From: Curvibacter lanceolatus ATCC 14669
GTDB taxonomy: Bacteria; Pseudomonadota; Gammaproteobacteria; Burkholderiales; Burkholderiaceae_C
Direction of reading: 5' to 3'
Assembly (NCBI RefSeq): GCF_000381265.1
Contig: NZ_KB906290.1
Location: 1 to 32,776 of the forward strand
Length of the DNA stretch: 32,776 nt
Shown here: positions 25,101-32,319 of the stretch, in pieces
How the letters are laid out: every line of letters begins with the position of its first letter
Numbering within the stretch: the stretch's first letter is position 1
The notes under the pieces: model-generated
The model's input: only the letters and a program-made list of their open reading frames with translations
Databases searched by the model: none
What the model was told of the DNA's origin: nothing
Made by a program: the position numbers and the translations under genes

Positions 25101-26165
25101 TCAGTGACTGTGTGAATGGTGGGCATCTGGCACGTGCGCATGGCTGTGCCGCATCGGTTCATGTCGATGTGCGTGACTGTGCGACCCAGTGGGCATGACT
25201 TCATGGGTGTGATCATGATGCCCATCGTTGTGCGTGTGCGCATGCTCATGCAACAGGGCTTCGTGGTCGTGTTCATGGTGATGTGATTCCATCAAGTGAA
25301 CGGTCACCCCCATCAGCATCATTACGCCGCCCAGCAACATGGCCCAGCCACCTGAACGATCCCCCAGCAGGAACGCGAGTGCCGCACCGATGAACGGCGC
25401 AAAGGCGAACACCGACCCCGTGCGAGCTGCCCCGAAGGCACGTTGCGCGAGCAGGTAGAAGCGCAGGCTCAAGCCATAACCGCTAGCCCCCACCGCCAAC
25501 AAGCCGAGGATCGGACCAACTGGAGGCAACGACTCCCCGGTCACCCCTGCCAATACAAGCGTTGTGGTGGTGCCAAGCACTGACTTCGCCAGCACCACCT
25601 GCCCAGGATCGCGCTCGGCCAGCGCTCTCGACAAGGTGTTGTCCAGACCCCAGGCCGCCGTAGCGCTCATGACCGCCAGCAGTCCCCAGAACTGGCTGTT
25701 GCCGCTCTGGCTCTGATCCAGCACCAGTGCGATCCCTCCAGCCAGCAACAAAGCCACCGCAGTGGCGACCCGGCGATCCATCGTTTCCCGATAAAGACAC
25801 CAAGCCAGCAGCGCTGTGAACAAGGCCTCCAAGGTCAGCATCAAGGACGCCCCGGTGCCACTCGTATGTTGAAGCCCCCAAACCAATGCCACCGGCCCTA
25901 CCGCAGCCCCCAAGAGCGCCATTGCAAGGAGGCGGGGCAGATCCGATGGCAACAAGCGGGCCTCTCGCTCCGTCGGTTGACGCGTGAAAGCACCGACCAC
26001 GGCGGCTCCTGCATAGAGCAGCGCAGCCGTTGTGAAGGGGCCAACGCCCAGCCCCAACTTCTGCACCAAGGGGGTACTGATACCGAACAATGTTGCGGCC
26101 AGCAAAGCCAGCATGCCGCCTTTGAGCGCAGGCAAAGATGGCGTGAAAGGTGTCATCAGCAGCAT
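25101..26165 (-). CDS. EamA/DMT-family permease with histidine-rich C-terminal tail
   Basis: About 290 residues form the ten-helix EamA fold (two repeated five-helix halves, with L-L-A-A-T-L-F-G-I-S-T-P at the start and A-F-A-P-F-I-G-A-A-L-A-F-L-L-G-D near the end of the second half). The last 60 residues contain 24 histidines with Asp and Glu, a cytosolic or periplasmic metal-binding tail. The ATG at 26165 has a GGTGA site at good distance; another ATG at 26156 is possible. It is the last gene of the chrA operon, 9 bases after the ChrB-like gene. EamA members export metabolites; the tail and context suggest a metal-linked task here, which is inference. Confidence 0.85.
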   Translation of the reverse strand: MLLMTPFTPSLPALKGGMLALLAATLFGISTPLVQKLGLGVGPFTTAALLYAGAAVVGAFTRQPTEREARLLPSDLPRLLAMALLGAAVGPVALVWGLQHTSGTGASLMLTLEALFTALLAWCLYRETMDRRVATAVALLLAGGIALVLDQSQSGNSQFWGLLAVMSATAAWGLDNTLSRALAERDPGQVVLAKSVLGTTTTLVLAGVTGESLPPVGPILGLLAVGASGYGLSLRFYLLAQRAFGAARTGSVFAFAPFIGAALAFLLGDRSGGWAMLLGGVMMLMGVTVHLMESHHHEHDHEALLHEHAHTHNDGHHDHTHEVMPTGSHSHAHRHEPMRHSHAHVPDAHHSHSH

Positions 26166-26174
26166 TCTGCGCAA

Positions 26175-26630
26175 TCACCACCCCGCTGGAGGCCAGTTGT
26201 GTGTTTCGCCTTGGCCGTCCTTGCACCAAGCGTAGATGGCGTCGTACATCACCAAGCCATGCTTGAGCATCTCATGGTCGTTTTGAAAGGTCTTGGAAAG
26301 ACCCAGCGAGATCGCGTACAGGCCCGCAGACTGTGGCGTAAGGTCCAGTCGGGAGGTGTCAGCCCCCCGCACGATCACAGCCAGTTGGTCCAGCGCCGGG
26401 TCATGCAGGCAGTACTTGGCAATAAAGGCGTCGAAGCTGCACAACTCGTCCACGTGGCTCAACTCCACGCCAGGGATGTCGTAGGGAATGGCCCCCGTTT
26501 CAGTGGCGATGGCCAACACATCTGCGGCGGGGACATAGAGGAACTCGGCGTTCTGGTCAATGAAGCGCTTGACCAACCACGGGCAGGCGATGCGGTCGAT
26601 CTTGGGGCGTTCGCGTGTGATCCATTGCAT
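26175..26630 (-). CDS. ChrB C-terminal-domain protein (chromate resistance)
   Basis: The 151-residue protein is nearly all one domain resembling the C-terminal half of ChrB: W-I-T-R-E-R-P-K-I-D-R-I-A-C-P-W-L-V-K-R-F-I-D at the start, then H-V-D-E-L-C-S-F-D-A-F-I and the R-G-A-D-T-S-R-L-D-L-T-P block. Full-length ChrB proteins regulate chrA in response to chromate and have an extra N-terminal region absent here. The ATG at 26630 has TAGGAGC 7-8 bases upstream, which supports a short protein rather than a truncation. It lies between the unknown secreted protein (10-bp gap) and the EamA permease, inside the chrA operon. Confidence 0.85.
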   Translation of the reverse strand: MQWITRERPKIDRIACPWLVKRFIDQNAEFLYVPAADVLAIATETGAIPYDIPGVELSHVDELCSFDAFIAKYCLHDPALDQLAVIVRGADTSRLDLTPQSAGLYAISLGLSKTFQNDHEMLKHGLVMYDAIYAWCKDGQGETHNWPPAGW

Positions 26631-26640
26631 GGTGATGCTC

Positions 26641-27033
26641 CTAACGTTGGGTTGGAATGATCTGAATGTCTTGGACTGGATGACCTTGGAAGCCCAAGGC
26701 CAGTCCCTTGTCATCGTGGATCAACTCCCAGCAGGCGCTTGGGGCCGCTCCAGCAATGATGTTGATGCACAGGAGATGGGCGTCGAAGTGCCAGCGCCCC
26801 TTTCGCGCTCGGCCCAACTCCAAGGCATCAATGGAGCCGTCGGACTTGAGGTGGTAGCGCCAGTGGTAACCGTCGGTGATGGTTTGACCGATCAGCAGCT
26901 TGCGCACCTCCTGAGCTGTCAGAACTTGAACGTGCTGCGGTGAGGTTCCGGCCTGTGCGATCCCGATGCCAAACGTGAGCAAGGCCCGAGCAAGCCAACT
27001 TGGCGAAGGCTGTGTAGACAAAGCGAAGCCCAC
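26641..27033 (-). CDS. Small secreted protein of the chrA operon, function unknown
   Basis: A GTG start at 27033 follows the chrA stop with no gap, with GGAG 5 bases upstream inside chrA. The 130-residue protein has a signal peptide ending near G-I-A-Q-A (residue 28). The mature part contains V-R-K-L-L-I-G-Q-T-I-T-D-G-Y-H-W-R-Y-H, then G-R-W-H-F-D and C-W-E-L-I, with two Cys and several His/Trp. It recalls small periplasmic DUF995-like proteins, but I cannot assign it. Its place between chrA and the ChrB-domain gene suggests a periplasmic job in chromate or metal handling. Confidence 0.7.
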   Translation of the reverse strand: MGFALSTQPSPSWLARALLTFGIGIAQAGTSPQHVQVLTAQEVRKLLIGQTITDGYHWRYHLKSDGSIDALELGRARKGRWHFDAHLLCINIIAGAAPSACWELIHDDKGLALGFQGHPVQDIQIIPTQR

Positions 27034-28233
27034 TCAGGCTCCGTGCATCAGCGGGTAGATCGCCAGCCCGATCAAGGCCGCAGCCACGACGATCGCGGGC
27101 TCTGGGAGCTTCTTGAACTTCCACAGCACGGCAGCCGTGGTGAGTGCCAGCAGCGCAGTCACCCAGTCGGTGATGGAGCGCTCCCCGATCACGATCACCG
27201 CCCCAGTAATGGCCCCGATGGCCGCCGCTGTAACGCCATCCACGAAAGCGATGATGGCCGGTAGCTTGCCGTACTTCTTGAAGTAGGGGGCAGGCAGCAC
27301 CGTGAACAGATAGCAGGGCAGGAAAGTGGCAAGAGCCGCCACGACAGCACCCCAGAATCCCGAGACCAGATAACCGATGAAGCCCGTGGTGATGACCACC
27401 GGGCCCGGCGTAATCATGGCGACCGCCACGGCATCCACGAATTGCCGATCTGTCAGCCAGTGGTACTCCTGAACCACGCCGCTGTATAGAAAGGGCACGA
27501 TGGCCAAACCACTGCCAAACACAAAGCTGCCAGCGTAGGCGAAGTACCCACCGACCTGGGCCAACTTGTGCCAATCCAAAGTTTCCAGAGCGAAGAAGGC
27601 ACCGATAGGCCCAGCAACGACACGAAGATCTCCGCGTCGTGCCCAGGCGGGCGGCGCACGCCAGAACCAGACCAGCACTCCCGATCCAAGGAACAACCAC
27701 ACCACCTCTGACTTGGTGACCACCGTGACACCGACACTGACCAAAAAGATAGCCCACAAGAGCTTGTCGCGCCCGATGTTCTTGGTGGTGAGCTTGTAGG
27801 CGCTCATGGCGATGATGCCGATCACAGAGGCCCCCACGCCGTAGAACACGGCCTGCATCCAGCCGATGCCCCCAAACGCACTGTAGGCCGCCCCCAGCGC
27901 CACGACCATCAGAAAGGACGGCAACACGAAAGCCAACCCCGCCAACGTGGCACCCAGGATTCGGAAGTGCACGTAGCCCAGGTAAATGGCTAACTGCGCA
28001 GCCAGAGGGCCCGGCATCAGTTGGGCCAAGGCCATGCCTTCCTTGTAGTCGCTCTCGGAGATCCAGTGACGCTTCTCGACCAGATCCCGATACATGTACC
28101 CAACCAAGGCCACGGGGCCCCCGAATCCCCAGGAGCCCAGGGCCAGCATGTAACGCACAAGTTCCCAGAGCGTATAGACCGGCCCCGATGGGGTCTGCGA
28201 AGTGGTCGAAGAAATCGAGGATGAAGATGACAA
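27034..28233 (-). CDS. chrA: Chromate transporter ChrA
   Basis: ChrA exports chromate across the inner membrane using the proton-motive force. The 399-residue protein has the two homologous halves of the CHR family: the first begins Y-T-L-W-E-L-V-R-Y-M-L-A-L-G-S-W-G-F-G-G-P and includes A-Q-L-M-P-G-P-L-A-A-Q-L-A; the second includes A-V-A-M-I-T-P-G-P-V-V-I-T-T-G-F-I-G-Y. I chose the TTG at 28233 because GGGAG lies 7 bases upstream and the protein then has a short Ser-rich tail before the first conserved block; no ATG fits, and a TTG at 28320 has no site. It is the first gene of a four-gene minus-strand operon. Confidence 0.93.
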   Translation of the reverse strand: MSSSSSISSTTSQTPSGPVYTLWELVRYMLALGSWGFGGPVALVGYMYRDLVEKRHWISESDYKEGMALAQLMPGPLAAQLAIYLGYVHFRILGATLAGLAFVLPSFLMVVALGAAYSAFGGIGWMQAVFYGVGASVIGIIAMSAYKLTTKNIGRDKLLWAIFLVSVGVTVVTKSEVVWLFLGSGVLVWFWRAPPAWARRGDLRVVAGPIGAFFALETLDWHKLAQVGGYFAYAGSFVFGSGLAIVPFLYSGVVQEYHWLTDRQFVDAVAVAMITPGPVVITTGFIGYLVSGFWGAVVAALATFLPCYLFTVLPAPYFKKYGKLPAIIAFVDGVTAAAIGAITGAVIVIGERSITDWVTALLALTTAAVLWKFKKLPEPAIVVAAALIGLAIYPLMHGA

Positions 28234-28303
28234 GTCAAACTCCCATCTGGGTACAGAGACCCATGAACAGGAGCAGCACTTGGGGCCAGAACAGCCCTTG
28301 ATG

Positions 28304-28341
28304 GCGGGGAGACTGCTCAAGTCCCCGCTAGTTGGATTCTA
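28304..28341 (-). promoter_or_regulatory. Possible chrA promoter -10 and leader inverted repeat
   Basis: On the minus strand TAGAAT (28336-28341) is a reasonable -10, with no clear -35. Directly downstream GCGGGGA (28304-28310) and TCCCCGC (28322-28328) form a 7-bp inverted repeat that would fall at the very start of the transcript. It could be an operator for a ChrB-type or other regulator, or a leader hairpin. Confidence 0.3.
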
Positions 28342-28889
28342 GGGCCATTCTGAGCAGGCATGTAGCCCAACACATCAACTCTGAAGAGTCGATTTCGAAC
28401 CGGGGGACTGTCTGCAGGGCGGATTGCGATTTGTCGGCTAAGGGCCCATTGCAGAATTTCGTTGGCCCTGCTGGATCGGCTCAGATCGGTTGCTAGGCAG
28501 AAGCCCGCTCAAGGCCCGGCACCTCGGAGATCAGTATGCGTCCGGTCAAGTCACGTCGGCGGCGTTCGTGGGTTCATCTCACAACCGTATCGCCGTCGAG
28601 CAACGTCAACGGCTACGAGAAGTTCAGCTGTCCGAGCTGAGTTCGTGGCCCCGCCCTTGATGATTCGCTCAATGTCGCGCAGGACTGCATCAACAGCCTC
28701 CGTCCAACTCAACATGGCAAGTGTCGCGGTGCAACTGTTTAAGGATTGATTTTTTTCCATTCGGCCAGAATGGCACCGTCCAATTTCCGCCTCTGTTCGC
28801 CTGCGCACATATGACCGCCATTGCCAGCCTTAAGCAATTTGGCCGCCAGGTTTTGGCAACAGGCGTTCGGTTTGGCTTCATGCCAAGCT
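28342..28889. other. Gene-poor stretch between chrA and the IS66 relic
   Basis: About 550 bp without any gene I can support. Short frames occur on both strands, such as one on the minus strand at 28551-28808, but none has a recognisable family and the composition is mixed. GGGCC/GGCCC arms at about 28442-28470 form only a weak hairpin. It is probably debris of past insertions. Confidence 0.5.
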
Positions 28890-29054
28890 TCAGGACGCGG
28901 CTCTCCAGCGATGCGGCAGCAGTTCCTCAATACGGCTGGCTGAGTGCGTTGGTAAGCGATCCAGTACGTCCTTGAAGTAGGCGTATGGATCGTGCCCGTT
29001 GATGCGCGCCGAGTGCAGCAAACTCATGATCGCTGCAGCCCTTTTCCCTGCGCG
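28890..29054 (-). pseudogene. IS66-family transposase, C-terminal relic
   Basis: About 54 codons match the end of IS66 TnpC: R-A-G-K-R-A-A-A-I-M-S-L, H-S-A-R-I-N-G-H-D-P-Y-A-Y, K-D-V-L-D-R-L-P-T and E-L-L-P-H-R-W, then a stop. Everything upstream of the R-A-G-K-R block is missing: the sequence changes at about 29054 to an unrelated gene on the other strand. No tnpA or tnpB and no terminal repeat were found, so it is a fragment left after deletion or recombination. Confidence 0.85.
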
Positions 29055-29441
29055 TACCTGCAGCACCTGAACGCGAGCGATACGACGAGGCTGATTTTCA
29101 CTTTTGAGGAGGACGGCGTTGTGCACTCCCCGTTTCTAGGCACGATGAAGGCGCGCGACTTTTTTCCCAAGCTCGCCCAGGCATCGAGCCAGAGCGTGAT
29201 TACGCTGATCGACTTGTTCGCGTCCGTACAGCCCTCAGACGACACCGTGCGCGTGGCAGCCTATTTCCGCTACGACTGGACTCTGAGCGATGGGAGGCCT
29301 GTTGACTTCACGTGCGTGGACGTGTTTGAGTTTCGGCCGGGAAGAGACCGCATCGACAGCATGCACATCGTTTACGACACGCATCCGCTACGCGAGAGGG
29401 TGGGTGACAAATACGCGCCAAACCCAGTACTCAACGCTTGA
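29055..29441 (+). pseudogene. NTF2/SnoaL-like protein, N-terminus lost at the IS66 junction
   Basis: The frame is open to 28992, but family-like sequence begins at about 29055 with Y-L-Q-H-L-N-A-S-D, then E-E-D-G-V-V-H-S-P-F-L-G-T-M-K-A-R-D-F-F. The core cone-shaped fold continues to D-K-Y near the C-terminus. The first 10-20 residues expected for the family are missing, and the bases before 29055 belong to the IS66 relic in antisense. About 128 codons remain. It may be dead, or use an in-frame start inside IS66 sequence (ATG 28992). Members of this superfamily are isomerases or hydrolases of varied function; no substrate can be named. Confidence 0.7.
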
Positions 29442-29634
29442 GCGGTCAGCTGACTGCAGGGGCAGCTATGCAGCGCCGGGTCCATGGATCCGCTGGCAGC
29501 AATTGAAGCGCTGAAGATGCTGTCGTACTGCGGCGGCCGAGAGCGGATGCCGGTGAAGTGCTGCAAATGGCCGAGTCTTGCCGCTCGAAGTGGCCCACGA
29601 TAGCAGCGGGAGGCCCCTTCGCCCCCCTCGCAGC
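29442..29634. other. Junction region between the island and the prophage
   Basis: These 193 bp hold no gene I can support. The prophage methylase ends at 29635, so a prophage attachment site may lie here, but no direct repeat could be matched within the window because the other end of the prophage is outside it. Confidence 0.4.
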
Positions 29635-30423
29635 CTAAAACAACCCCACCGGCTCCACCTCCCGGTCCCAGCTGTAAATGATCAGCTCGCTGCGCTCCAC
29701 CCCCTTGGCCCCACCGCCCACCTGGTAAGTGATCGGCACCACTTCCATCTGCAGCCCAGCAAAGCAGCGCCGGATGTCCGGATGGTCATTGATGCTCAAG
29801 ATGGCCTTGCCCTTGATCTCCCGCATCAGCTGGGCCATAGCCTCGTACTGCTCCCATTCAAACGGCACGCCGTACCCCTCGGTCTGCCAGTACGGCGGGT
29901 CCATGTAAAACAAGGTGTGCGGCCGGTCGTAGCGCTTGATGCACTGCTGCCAGTCCAAGCGCTCGATGTAGGTACTGGACAGACGCAGGTGCGCAGCGCT
30001 CAGGTTTTCCTCGATGCGCAGCAGGTTCAAGGGCGGCGCCGTGGTGGCCGTGCCCCAGGTCTGGCCTTGCACCTTGCCACCGAAGGCGTGGTGCTGCAGG
30101 TAATAGAACCGCGCCGCCCGCTGCAGGTCGGTCATGGTCTCGGCCGGGGTGTCCTGCAGCCACTTGAACATGTCACGGCTTGAGAGCGCCCATTTGAACT
30201 GGCGCACGAACTCCTCGAGGTGATGCTTCACCACGCGGTACAGGTTGACCAGTTCGCCGTTGACGTCGTTGATCACCTCCACGTCGGCCGGCGGGCGCAG
30301 GAAGTACAGCGCGGCGCCGCCCGCGAAGACCTCAACATAACAGGTGTGCGCCGGGAAGCGCGGGATCAGGATATCGGCCAGGCGGCGCTTGCCACCGAGC
30401 CAAGGGATGATGGGGGTTGCCAT
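29635..30423 (-). CDS. D12-class DNA adenine N6-methyltransferase (prophage)
   Basis: The 262-residue protein has the order of D12/Dam methylases: P-W-L-G-G-K-R-R-L at 7-15, the AdoMet loop F-A-G-G-A-A-L at 33-39, I-N-D-V-N at 51-55, and the catalytic D-P-P-Y at 175-178. The ATG at 30423 has TTTGGAG 6 bases upstream; a TTG four codons further up is less likely. It is the last gene in the prophage block and is separated from Rz by about 148 bp. Phage orphan methylases protect phage DNA or alter host gene control. Target sequence not predictable; GATC is a possibility given the Dam-like motifs. Confidence 0.92.
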   Translation of the reverse strand: MATPIIPWLGGKRRLADILIPRFPAHTCYVEVFAGGAALYFLRPPADVEVINDVNGELVNLYRVVKHHLEEFVRQFKWALSSRDMFKWLQDTPAETMTDLQRAARFYYLQHHAFGGKVQGQTWGTATTAPPLNLLRIEENLSAAHLRLSSTYIERLDWQQCIKRYDRPHTLFYMDPPYWQTEGYGVPFEWEQYEAMAQLMREIKGKAILSINDHPDIRRCFAGLQMEVVPITYQVGGGAKGVERSELIIYSWDREVEPVGLF

Positions 30424-30571
30424 TGTGGGCTCCAAAGCTTCGTTTACACTCGCCCCGCCTGTACAGGTGGGCAGGGACTTGGGCTGGGCTCACAGGCGCG
30501 ATCTGTGGGTTCGGCGTTCGGGTTGGGTGTTGACGCACCCTTTCCGTTCGCCCTGTTCTTTTTTCTGGGGA

Positions 30572-31153
30572 TCAGGGGGAGGTGTGCACCTCCGCGGGCT
30601 GGTTCCCAGCTTGGTTCATTGCGTCATGCGCGGCTTGATTCACGGCCTGGTAGCTGGCCTCGCAGGCCAGCCCTCTCACTCGGGCTTCATCAGCCACTGC
30701 CGCCAGCTCTCCCGCTCGCTGGTCAGCGCGTCTGAACAGCTCGGCAAGCAGATCGACGGCGGGGCTTGTGTCTGCCTGGCACTGGCCGGCAGCGGTGGCC
30801 GCTGAGGCGCTGGCACGCTGACGCTCGACGTAACCGGCAAGCTCGCGCTGCAGCCGCTGGCCAGCATCACGGGCACGATCCACAGCCACACGCGCCTGCG
30901 CCAGATCAGCCTGGGCCCGGGTTTCGATTTCTGAGACTTGATCACGGTATTGCCGCTCCAGTTGACGGTTGGTTTCTGAGGCCACGCGGGCTAGGCGCTC
31001 ACCCTCGGCCTGCTGCTTGGCTTGCTGGGTCTTGGCTTCTGAGGCGGCGAGCTGGGCCCCATGAAGGCGCCAGGTTTGAACAGCCACGGTGCCGGCCAAC
31101 GCGAGCACCAGGACCTGCAGGGAGGCCCTTTTGACGCTATCGAGCACCGACAT
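30572..31153 (-). CDS. Rz-like inner-membrane spanin (DUF2514-type)
   Basis: The 193-residue protein has an N-terminal membrane helix (about 12-28) and then a long helical, coiled-coil periplasmic region rich in Ala, Gln, Arg and Glu, with E-L-A-G-Y-V-E-R-Q-R-A-S-A-S, L-L-A-E-L-F-R-R-A-D and L-A-C-E-A-S-Y typical of DUF2514 spanins. Rz proteins span the periplasm with Rz1 and fuse the two membranes in the last step of lysis. The start overlaps the endolysin stop by 17 bases. A lipoprotein gene of Rz1 type is nested inside in another frame. Confidence 0.85.
   Translation of the reverse strand: MSVLDSVKRASLQVLVLALAGTVAVQTWRLHGAQLAASEAKTQQAKQQAEGERLARVASETNRQLERQYRDQVSEIETRAQADLAQARVAVDRARDAGQRLQRELAGYVERQRASASAATAAGQCQADTSPAVDLLAELFRRADQRAGELAAVADEARVRGLACEASYQAVNQAAHDAMNQAGNQPAEVHTSP
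30676..30945 (-). CDS. Rz1-like outer-membrane spanin lipoprotein, nested inside Rz
   Basis: This 89-residue frame is read +1 relative to Rz and lies wholly inside it. It starts with GTG at 30945, with GGAG 10 bases upstream. The N-terminus is basic (K-S-Q-K-S-K, R-R-R), followed by W-L-W-I-V-P-V-M-L-A-S-G-C with Cys32 as predicted lipidation site. The mature part is proline-rich (S-V-P-A-P-Q-R-P-P-L-P), as in Rz1. Nested Rz/Rz1 genes are known in lambda-like phages, and the position is as expected, so I believe it is real although it is easily missed. A later GTG in the same frame could also start it. Confidence 0.75.
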   Translation of the reverse strand: MIKSQKSKPGPRLIWRRRVWLWIVPVMLASGCSASLPVTSSVSVPAPQRPPLPASARQTQAPPSICLPSCSDALTSERESWRQWLMKPE

Positions 31154-31652
31154 TCGCCACCTCCTGCAGTTGACCCAGGCACACCTCGAGCTCGGCCCCG
31201 CGCCGGTCCACCAGACCGCGCAAGGTCACCAGCTCGCCCTGCACCCGGGCCTTGACCCAGCGCGAGAGCTGCTCGCACCCGGCCTGGGCTTGCCCCGCAT
31301 TGAAGAGCCGGGCCAGGGTTGACCCGACCAGCGCCTCTTCGCCCAGGTTGTAGGTGAAGTCGATCAGCGCGGCCCGCTGCCAAGGCGTGAGCGGCACCCG
31401 GATCTGGCGTGACACGGCCGCGTCCGCGATGCGCAGGTGCTTGTCGCGCAGCGCATCGCACTCGGTGGGCGTGTAGGTCTTGCCCGGCACCACGTCCTTG
31501 CCGGTGATGCCCTCGCACACGGTCAGGATGCCCACCGGGTCGCGGTAGGGCGTGAGCCGCCGGCCCTCGTACCAGGTGGCCAGCACACCGGCCAGGGCAA
31601 TGGCACCGCCACTGGCGGCTTGGATCAAGCGCTTTTTGAGGAGGTCGTTCAT
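31137..31652 (-). CDS. Phage endolysin, GH24 lysozyme with SAR-type N-terminus
   Basis: The 171-residue protein cuts peptidoglycan. The catalytic triad spacing E-x8-D-x5-T is seen as Glu29, Asp38 and Thr44 in Y-E-G-R-R-L-T-P-Y-R-D-P-V-G-I-L-T, and C-E-G-I-T-G-K-D follows as in the P21/RrrD lysozymes. The N-terminus has a weakly hydrophobic Gly/Ala-rich segment (about 9-28) directly before Glu29 and no cleavable signal, which is the layout of signal-arrest-release endolysins. Start overlaps the upstream gene by four bases (ATGA) and the stop overlaps Rz by 17. Confidence 0.92.
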   Translation of the reverse strand: MNDLLKKRLIQAASGGAIALAGVLATWYEGRRLTPYRDPVGILTVCEGITGKDVVPGKTYTPTECDALRDKHLRIADAAVSRQIRVPLTPWQRAALIDFTYNLGEEALVGSTLARLFNAGQAQAGCEQLSRWVKARVQGELVTLRGLVDRRGAELEVCLGQLQEVANVGAR

Positions 31653-32020
31653 TTGGGGGGAGTACCGGTTTTGATGGTCAGGAAGGCGCCCCAGGTGACG
31701 GCGGCTAGCGCCACCAGTGCGGTGATCGGCTTGGCCAGGGCGCCGATCCAGTTCAGGACCTTGAAGGCGCCCTTCATGGCGCCAAAGAACTCCACGATCT
31801 CGGCCGTGTTGGACTCGGTGCGGATGGTCGCGCTGGTGTTCTCCGCCAGGTCGGCCCTCAGGCTGGCCATGGTCTCGTCACCAGTGGCCAGGCGAACGCG
31901 GATGGTTTGGAGCTCGGCCTCCACCGCCGCCAGGCGCTCGGCTTCGGTGGGCGGGGTGACCTGCAGAGGGTCCGTGTTCGCGGCTCCGGGCGCGAGAGGT
32001 AAGGATTGCTCGTCCAGCAT
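31649..32020 (-). CDS. Phage membrane protein with coiled coil, holin candidate
   Basis: The ATG at 32020 has AAGGGGG 4 bases upstream and forms a TGATG overlap with the upstream stop. The 123-residue protein has a polar N-terminal half with coiled-coil-like heptads (A-E-R-L-A-A-V-E-A-E-L-Q-T-I) and one hydrophobic helix near the C-terminus (about 95-117). It sits directly before the endolysin, where holins are usual. A single C-terminal helix with cytosolic coiled coil fits some class III holins, but no family was recognised. Confidence 0.65.
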   Translation of the reverse strand: MLDEQSLPLAPGAANTDPLQVTPPTEAERLAAVEAELQTIRVRLATGDETMASLRADLAENTSATIRTESNTAEIVEFFGAMKGAFKVLNWIGALAKPITALVALAAVTWGAFLTIKTGTPPK

Positions 32021-32319
32021 CACACCCCCTTGGCCTGGTCGCAGTGGCCGGCGTCGAGCCGGTCCAGCAGCCGGCACAGCACACAGCCCCACGCCCTGCC
32101 CTCATCCCGCGCCCGGGCCGCCCGGCTGCTCACGGTCTCGCGCTCATCGCCATTGGCTGCCACGTTGAACACCCGATCGAATGCCCGGGCAATGCCCCAG
32201 GCCCGGCCCGGGTTGGTCAGTACCGCCCAGAGGTAGCGCACCAGGGCGGCCAGCGGGGCCAGGGCCACCACGGGCAGCAGCATCAAGAGGTACAGCCGTT
32301 GAGACAACTTTTGGTTCAT
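32020..32319 (-). CDS. Small phage membrane protein, second holin/antiholin candidate
   Basis: The 99-residue protein has one or two hydrophobic N-terminal helices (about 8-34, L-L-M-L-L-P-V-V-A-L-A-P-L), then a soluble, charged tail with R-A-W-G-I-A-R-A-F-D-R-V-F-N-V-A and two late Cys. GGGGAG precedes the ATG. The ATG overlaps the upstream stop by four bases. Similar small proteins occur in front of lysis genes in betaproteobacterial prophages as far as I can judge; function unknown. Confidence 0.6.
   Translation of the reverse strand: MNQKLSQRLYLLMLLPVVALAPLAALVRYLWAVLTNPGRAWGIARAFDRVFNVAANGDERETVSSRAARARDEGRAWGCVLCRLLDRLDAGHCDQAKGV

Noticed and set aside
24821-25276. A 151-codon minus-strand frame overlapping the His-rich tail of the EamA gene.
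   Set aside because: It is a shadow of the repetitive histidine codons; only the nine-residue integrase-like stretch was kept, as a low-confidence relic.
25101-25290. Repetitive CAT/CAC-rich DNA that at first looks like a tandem repeat or CRISPR-like array.
   Set aside because: It is the coding sequence for the His-rich tail; there is no regular repeat unit and no spacers.
28551-28808. An 85-codon minus-strand frame in the gene-poor stretch.
   Set aside because: No family, no good ribosome site, and no neighbour that supports it; it could be a real small gene but I cannot support it.
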